A DNA stretch of 55,486 bases from assembly GCA_002751075.1 (NCBI GenBank), contig NAOQ01000327.1:16727-72212 (forward strand), written 5' to 3'. Each line of letters begins with the position of its first letter. The first letter of the stretch is position 1. The translations under genes were made by a program, and so were the position numbers. Below, in pieces: positions 49,401 through 55,486 of the stretch. The stretch comes from Ichthyophonus hoferi. Lineage: Eukaryota; Opisthokonta; Ichthyosporea; Ichthyophonida; Ichthyophonidae. A model generated the notes under the pieces. That model worked only from the letters and a program-made list of their open reading frames with translations, made no database searches and was not told the origin of the DNA.

Positions 49401-52400
49401 GTTGCCTGCCAGGGACGCTTGAGCTTTGCTTTAGGCCTTGGACCGAGGGAAATACATCGGCAGAGTCAGTCTCAACTGTATGTGTATCATAGTACATCAA
49501 TATCGTCTTACTCTCTTATTATACTTTGCAATATATCATTTATATACAGGTATATAGAACACGCTGATATGTCTAGTATAGTATAGTATAACATAGTATA
49601 GTGATACTACACCATACTAAACACAATATATTTATATGTATATAAGCAATCCCGACCCAAGTAACACAGCCCTATATGAGGCCTTATAGCCTCTACCATA
49701 CCAATAAAGTCATAATATGACGCTAATATGTTATCATCATAGCACCATAAGTAATCACATATATAAACTATCCGCACCAATGAGCTCACAATATGACACT
49801 ATGTTAACAACATTATACTATTATGCTATCTGCCAGGTGTCTAGTATAATAGAAACAATATAAATAATATTAACCCTTTTAACCAATAATATCAAATTGT
49901 ACATTCCACAGGTGTATCCTATTGGGGAGATAGTAAAGGACCAAAGGGGTTGGTATGTTAAAATTTAAAATATACCTGTAGACGACTCAGGCTCCTTGGG
50001 CGGTGGGCCAGTAGCGTGTGAGGTTGTAGAAGTAATATCAGAGGGGGTATGATTCTCTTCTCCTATATCGGTTATAGCAGAGGCTTCAACTTAGTATACT
50101 CCTTCTAGTGCCTATCTATATACTATACTTAGGTATACTATAGCATTTCAAGCCAGGGTGGTAATAACATAGCAGTCATTGGTAGTATGCGTTTATCTTG
50201 CTATTAGCATAATACCCAACACACTCATTGGCACAATTCTACAGATATGGTTGTCTAGCACCCAATTAGATGAATACATCTCCTTATTTAACCCAAAATT
50301 AGAAAGAAATGGGCACCTGAGGAAACCAATAGGAATACAGTAATAAAATGGATATAACCGTAGACTACTATAAAACCTTCAGTACAGAGACTATAGTATA
50401 TTCATCCAATCAAACCAACATATATCACCTTATGTTCATACACATGTACACAATAGATCTATTAATGGGACAATTACATCCTACAAGTATCATTGGTCAC
50501 TCACCCAATTCGAAATTAAGCGTACTTAATCTCTTGGTAGTGGTGGGAGAAATCGGTGTCTCTACTGGTTGAGAGAAACTACCAAATGGATCGTCATTAC
50601 CTGTATAAGTAACCAATAACAAGTAAGTATTAAATTAAATTTCATTTCCATATCTGTTTTTTTATCTTCTTGCTAATTGGGGTAGATGTAGTAATAAGAT
50701 ATGATAAGATACGAGAAAATAAGAGAGTATGATGTAGTAAGATAGGGTATGATAAGATAGAATATGACGTAATAAACCTTACCCTGGCCTGTTGTTGCAG
50801 TAACTTCAAAGGGCGAGGAAAATATATCGTTCACTACATAAAAGGATTGGTTCCAGGATCAGTATGGTTTCCATGACAACACAATTGCTCAATATGGTTC
50901 TGACGCATCGTATATACATGTATACACACCAACACGCTTTTTTCTTTCATTGCTATTATGTATATATACTGTTGCTATAATTACTAACTAAACACGGCTT
51001 GTACGCGGAGAAGGCTAGCATGGAGCCAATGAATATAGTTTTTATATGATATGTGCCCAATCAATTTTGTCCGTGTCAGGAAGAGCCAATGAATAGAGCA
51101 TGCCATAATAGGCGATTGGGCGTTCGATAGTTTATGCATATTGTTTATTTTTGCTCATTGGAGGTTTAGATTGCTAATTGGGATATATATATATATATAT
51201 CGTTATGATTTTGTAGATTAATACTGACACAAAGCGACAACCTACATTAGTTTAGTCTCGCTAGGAACCAGATTATTATGGAACAATACAATCGTATACC
51301 AAGAAAACCACAGCTCAGTATATATATATTATCACAAACACCAACACACATGTGCCACTACAGGATCATACATTTACCTTTGGAGTGGCCTGCTTTAGGA
51401 GACATGGGAGTGGCTGAGAACGCATCAAAGCCTATATTAGAAAAGCCAATCAGTACAGAGGAGAGAGATAATTTATAAAACAATAGAAGAGATAGCAACA
51501 TAATTGGATGAATATCTTGAATAAAAATCACGAGTTCCAATGAGATTATTCCTACAACACTAAAGATGACACAATAAACAAGGAGCCTTGTAATATTTAC
51601 CAGTTAAGAGCTATACTTAAACTATAAATTTATAATGAAATCTTAGCCACTATGTCTAGACTCAGGGAGATAAAACATAGCATAACTTAGCCTACAGTGA
51701 CCGCCCTTGTCTTCCATTCCCTTAATTCTCTACAATACTTAATCCTACCCCGACTATACTACACATATTCTCAATATTACCTATTACCCATACCTTTAGT
51801 TTCAGAAGTAGGACCGAAAGGATTCGTAAAGGGATCCGAGCCAAAGGGATCGGATGTTGCCTTCGAGCCACCAAAGGCTTGAGGGGCCGCAAAAGGATCG
51901 GAAGTTGATGCAGTAGTGACTGAGTAATTATTGAATAGTATTAGTTTGCATTGCCATAATAGGTTTAAAGATATCTGATTCTATCTCTATACATAAGCAA
52001 TACCGTTCTATACCGTATTATAGTATATTATAGTATATTATATTATATTATGTTCTGTTACAGCCTATACCATACTATCACATATAATATACTATATTAT
52101 AACTTACTATAACATATAATATACTATATTATAACTTACTATAACATATAATATACTATATTATAACTTACTACACCCTATCATAACCAGAACTCACCTG
52201 CGCCTGCAGGTGGGAAGGTAAAGGCGGCGCCAAATGGATCATCAGAATCCGTTCCATTAGACTTATCAGTGTAGACCGCATCCTTTATCCCCTCCAATCA
52301 GTAACCACCCACTACCATGTATTCCAAGTGCAATACATTGAGCACATAACACAAACCATTACATACTATATACATCAACATATCATGATTCTTTTGTCTT

Positions 52401-55317
52401 CTTCACCTGGGAATATCGCAAATAGTATTGTATTTCGTTTATCAATTTAATTAATTGCGGCTAATCATATTCCGTTTAGTAATGAAATTCTATTTACTAC
52501 CCCTAAGCAACAGTCTCTTCAAGATAGACTCTTTGAACAAAAATCAGACCAATAATGTACTTGGTGATATATATATATATGGAAAGATAGAAATGTGTTT
52601 ATGTATAAAACGAGAATGAATAACACGATTAATTACAGTAGTAAGGAGCTGGCATCTGTATTTTAATCATAGATCATAGATAGTAGAGGAAGATAAAAGA
52701 GCAAGCGAGGTATGTATGTGTGCATGTATATGCATGTGTCTACTATTATAGCCGGATGTATAATAGTGCAATAAAGGTGCAATAATAGGTCTATATATAA
52801 ACACAAGCACACACATATGCGAGAAGAGAGAAGAAGGTGAAAGCAATAGAGAAAGAAAAACAAACAATAAAAAAACAAGTCACTCACCTCAAAACCGTCC
52901 TCTTCCTTGAAGGGATCTTCAGTTTGAAATGGATCCAGATCTTCCTTAAATGGGTCTATATACCATATATACATAACAGTTAAAGAGTGCATGTATGACT
53001 GACAAGCATAGTGCGTTCCCAAACAATACTTACTATGTAAACAATCCTATATATAGCTCTGAGTAATGTGCAAATTGATAAAATATATCCCAGATAACCA
53101 ATACCCAATTGAAACTATGCCTAACCCCACTACTCCCAATTATAAATTAGTATAAAATATGGAAGAATATGTGACTTTATCCCTTATTCAACATTTCACA
53201 GATTTTAAATTTTTGTTTTAGGGGATTGGGGTTTATATTCTAGGGAGACTATCGCTAAATTGGGAGTCTACACCACCCCCACCACCCATTTCAAATACAT
53301 CTAGCATGTAATTTCACTATAAACCCCCCCCAACATAATCTACAACACATACCTTCGCCATCACCCAGAGCGGGTTCAATAACAGCAATAGCATTACTAA
53401 AGGGGGATTCGTCAAATGGATTTTTCATTGGTTCTACATCCTTTACCACCTTCTCATTCTGCGGAGAAAGGGCTGGAGAGTACATGGGAGACTCAGCTGT
53501 GGGAGGTAGAGGGGCAGAACTGCACCTAGAGGCCACTACCAACGACTTATCTTGGGTAGGAGGGCCTTGAGAGGAAGGGATGCTGTGGAGGTAAAGGAAC
53601 AGAGAAGGGGGTTGGAATGACTAGAATGTTTAGAATAGAGTTGGTGTTTTGAGTAGGGGTTAGGTGCCCTCACACATATATATATGATAGATGTACATGT
53701 ATGTATGTGTGTATATAAGTAAGTAAGTAAGAATGTATGTCTGTATATATGTAATGGTATTAATGGTATATTTTTTATAAATATTAAGTACAATAGGAGT
53801 AAGAAAAATAATCACAATGATAGCAACAGTACTCATTGGCCCTAATCAGTATAAATCAGACTTCCTTTCTTGGGATTGGGCCAGGTTAAACCAATAAGAA
53901 TGTTAAGATAAAATAGATCTATCTGATATCATGATATTCAACAACCAGTATGGTTACACATACATATACGCATACTTTCATACAATCTCTTAATTCTACG
54001 GATAATAGTGCCCTAGAGAACATAGGGGATATAATAGATTAGAGAGTAAGCCTTGCCTTTGCGCTTTGCCAATTGCAAGGAAAGTGGGTTCGGATGGATT
54101 ACTGGGTGTCTGTATATAACAAGATGGTCGTTAGTAGCTGTACAGTTATGTGGATATATAGTTATATAGTTATATAGTCGTATAGATAGATATATCCATA
54201 TGCAGTAACATATCTATATACAGTAATAAAGCTCACTACAAACCCACTCCTGTTACCCAACACACATACTGCTACCATCAACGACAGCACGCTAGTACAT
54301 ATACCACACACACACCCACACAAGCCCATAACCACAATGCCTACCGCATTGAACTCTCTGTCTATATCCATCAAGGCAGAGTAGTCTCTTATGACCTTCT
54401 TATTCTTAAGCTTCACATCGGTAGACTGACCAGCCATCACCTTCGTCTCAGGCTGCACAGCCTCATCCTTGAATATATCCGCCGACTTGGAGCGAGTCAG
54501 AGCAGTCTTGGACTTGGGTCCCAACACCGCTGACTTATTTGGAGTCAGTTCAAGGACCATACCAAGAGAGGAGGAAGACGAAGTTTCTCCATTAACAGCA
54601 TCCAGTCGTGGTAAGCTCCCAGGCCGAGTAGTCATAGGGATAGTGGTTGAGCTAGAGTTAGCAGAGAAGACCTCGCCCATCTCTTGTGTATTGGCTGGCT
54701 CCTGAGTCGCCATCTGGGCTTCTCGAGCTAACTCTGCTTCTTCAGCGGCCTTTTTAACAGCGGATGAGGCTACAGCTTTAACTTCTACCCTGTCTTTTTG
54801 GTATAACTCTAACTGCACATATACAGTGGGCGATTATATATTAATACGCGTTAATATAGTAGAATAGAATAAAATAAAATACCCCTCAATAAACGCAATA
54901 CAACGTAATACAATACAAAATAATATAACATAACAATATATCATCAAACCATATAATAGAGTAGAATAGAATAGAATACACTACAACAGAAAACAACACA
55001 ACATAACATAACATAACCTATAGTTGCCACCCTACCTGCTCACGCTGTAAACGAACATTCTCCATCAACTGTGTCAGTCGTTGCACCTCAGCATTCTCCA
55101 ACTCTATTTGACGGTTAAGCTCATCCACACTTTGCTGTAACAAAGCAACTTCAGCTTGTTCCTTTTCCACCTCTTCCACAATACGTTGTTTGTGTTCACG
55201 GAGGCCCTCTAGATGGATCTCGGCATGTGCTACATGCTGTTGTTGTAGTTCTTTACTCCTACGTATAACTGCTAATTCCTCTTGTAATACATGTATCTTT
55301 TGCTCAGTTTCGGACGT
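46435..55317 (-). CDS. EPS15: EPS15-type endocytic adaptor, C-terminal part, 16 exons
   Basis: EPS15/EPS15L1 link AP-2, clathrin-coated pits and ubiquitinated cargo. Exons in transcript order: 55036-55317, 54345-54812, 54057-54109, 53353-53582, 52888-52955, 52198-52261, 51794-51919, 51378-51431, 50783-50833, 50505-50600, 49976-50062, 48833-49475, 48388-48535, 47877-47962, 47090-47173, 46435-46486. All phases join to 863 residues. Order: heptad coiled coil (ELAVIRRSKELQQQHVAHAE onward); an Ala/Glu then Ser/Thr linker; eight DPF motifs (DPFKEDLDPFQTEDPF, SDPFGSDPFTNPFG, NDDPFGSF) with NPF at KNPFDESPF; a 214-residue decapeptide-repeat exon; and two ubiquitin-interacting motifs at the end (EEDQMKVVLEES; QEMRKAIEASLNDS, then stop). 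The N-terminal EH domains lie beyond 55486, so the gene is partial. One intron uses a GC donor. Whether it corresponds to EPS15 or EPS15L1 cannot be told; it probably predates their split. Confidence 0.9.
48836..49390 (-). repeat. In-frame 30-bp coding minisatellite, about 18 units
   Basis: Tandem 30-bp units (on +, variants of 'agtagtagagcctaatattg' followed by 'acctactatt') fill almost the whole 643-nt exon of the EPS15-type gene. On the coding strand each encodes ten residues of the form L-G-S-T-T-H-S-R-S-I. About 18 units occur with no frameshift or stop. Positions 1 (Leu), 3-5 (Ser/Ala/Pro, Thr/Ala, Thr/Met/Asn) and 10 (Ile/Met/Val) are the steadiest. A matching open frame on + is a shadow. 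Confidence 0.93.
52081..52173. repeat. 32-bp tandem repeat in EPS15-type intron
   Basis: Three near-perfect copies of a 32-bp unit starting 'catataatatactatattat' at 52081, 52113 and 52145. Simpler 'tatagtatat' variants precede it from about 52020. Intronic, recent by its identity. Confidence 0.9.
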
Positions 55318-55422
55318 CTGTGTGTAATGTTTGTAAGAGTCGATGGTTAATTGTATACCCCTGCGTGTATATACACATACACATACGTGATCATATACCA
55401 CATACCATATATTATATACTAT

Positions 55423-55486
55423 ATACCCTATACCCTATATCCTATACCCTATACCCTATACCCTATACCCTATACCCTATATACCC
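55423..55486. repeat. (CCCTATA)n heptamer array at window edge
   Basis: About nine CCCTATA (TATAGGG) units run off the right edge, inside the intron upstream of the coiled-coil exon of the EPS15-type gene. Upstream, 'atatacca cataccatat' is a looser version of the same theme. It resembles a telomere-type repeat by composition only. Confidence 0.9.

Noticed and set aside
55423-55486. Chromosome end (telomere)
   Set aside because: The array is TATAGGG, not TTAGGG, and lies in an intron of a gene that continues past the edge.

Overview
This is an AT-rich eukaryotic nuclear window with intron-dense genes, short canonical GT-AG introns and animal-type gene content. The gene set (SRP72, PES1, MIX23/CCDC58, an ornithine decarboxylase relative, EPS15) and the compact layout suggest an early-branching animal. 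A demosponge such as Amphimedon is my best guess, at moderate confidence, because no marker here fixes the species.

Left half, 1-26.5 kb, gene-dense. SRP72 (signal recognition particle subunit) runs on + as 21 exons from 1468 to 13745. It converges on PES1 (pescadillo, ribosome biogenesis), 17 exons on - from 24354 to 16566. PES1 is divergent from MIX23/CCDC58 (mitochondrial intermembrane-space protein), 3 exons on + from 24969 to 26531. The two start codons lie 614 bp apart, so they probably share a promoter. I rebuilt the exons by hand from splice sites, phase continuity and homology. The spliced lengths are 646, 590 and 155 residues, close to the family norms.

Middle, 26.5-46.4 kb, gene-poor and repeat-rich. 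It holds a dispersed, diverged coding-like repeat (copies A1-A5) and a decayed IS630/Tc1/mariner-type DNA transposon with a related 184-bp MITE, both inserted at TA sites inside copy A1. A 212-bp tandem duplication, a Ty1/copia-type retroelement fossil, a long G-run and an assembly gap with duplicated flanks also lie here. The one clear host gene is an intronless ornithine decarboxylase-like gene (35525/35432 to 33912, -), which keeps the PLP lysine and catalytic cysteine but has altered substrate- and phosphate-contact residues.

Right end, 46.4-55.5 kb. The C-terminal 863 residues of an EPS15-type endocytic adaptor lie on - as 16 exons. They comprise a coiled coil, a DPF/NPF-rich AP-2-binding region, a lineage-specific decapeptide-repeat exon of about 18 units and two C-terminal ubiquitin-interacting motifs. 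The EH-domain half lies beyond the right edge.

The genes are unrelated housekeeping functions, not a pathway. The most unusual items are the ODC-like enzyme's active site, the in-frame 30-bp minisatellite in EPS15, the double TA insertion that can be read against intact repeat copies, and an apparent excess of CCAAT/ATTGG pentamers in non-coding DNA.
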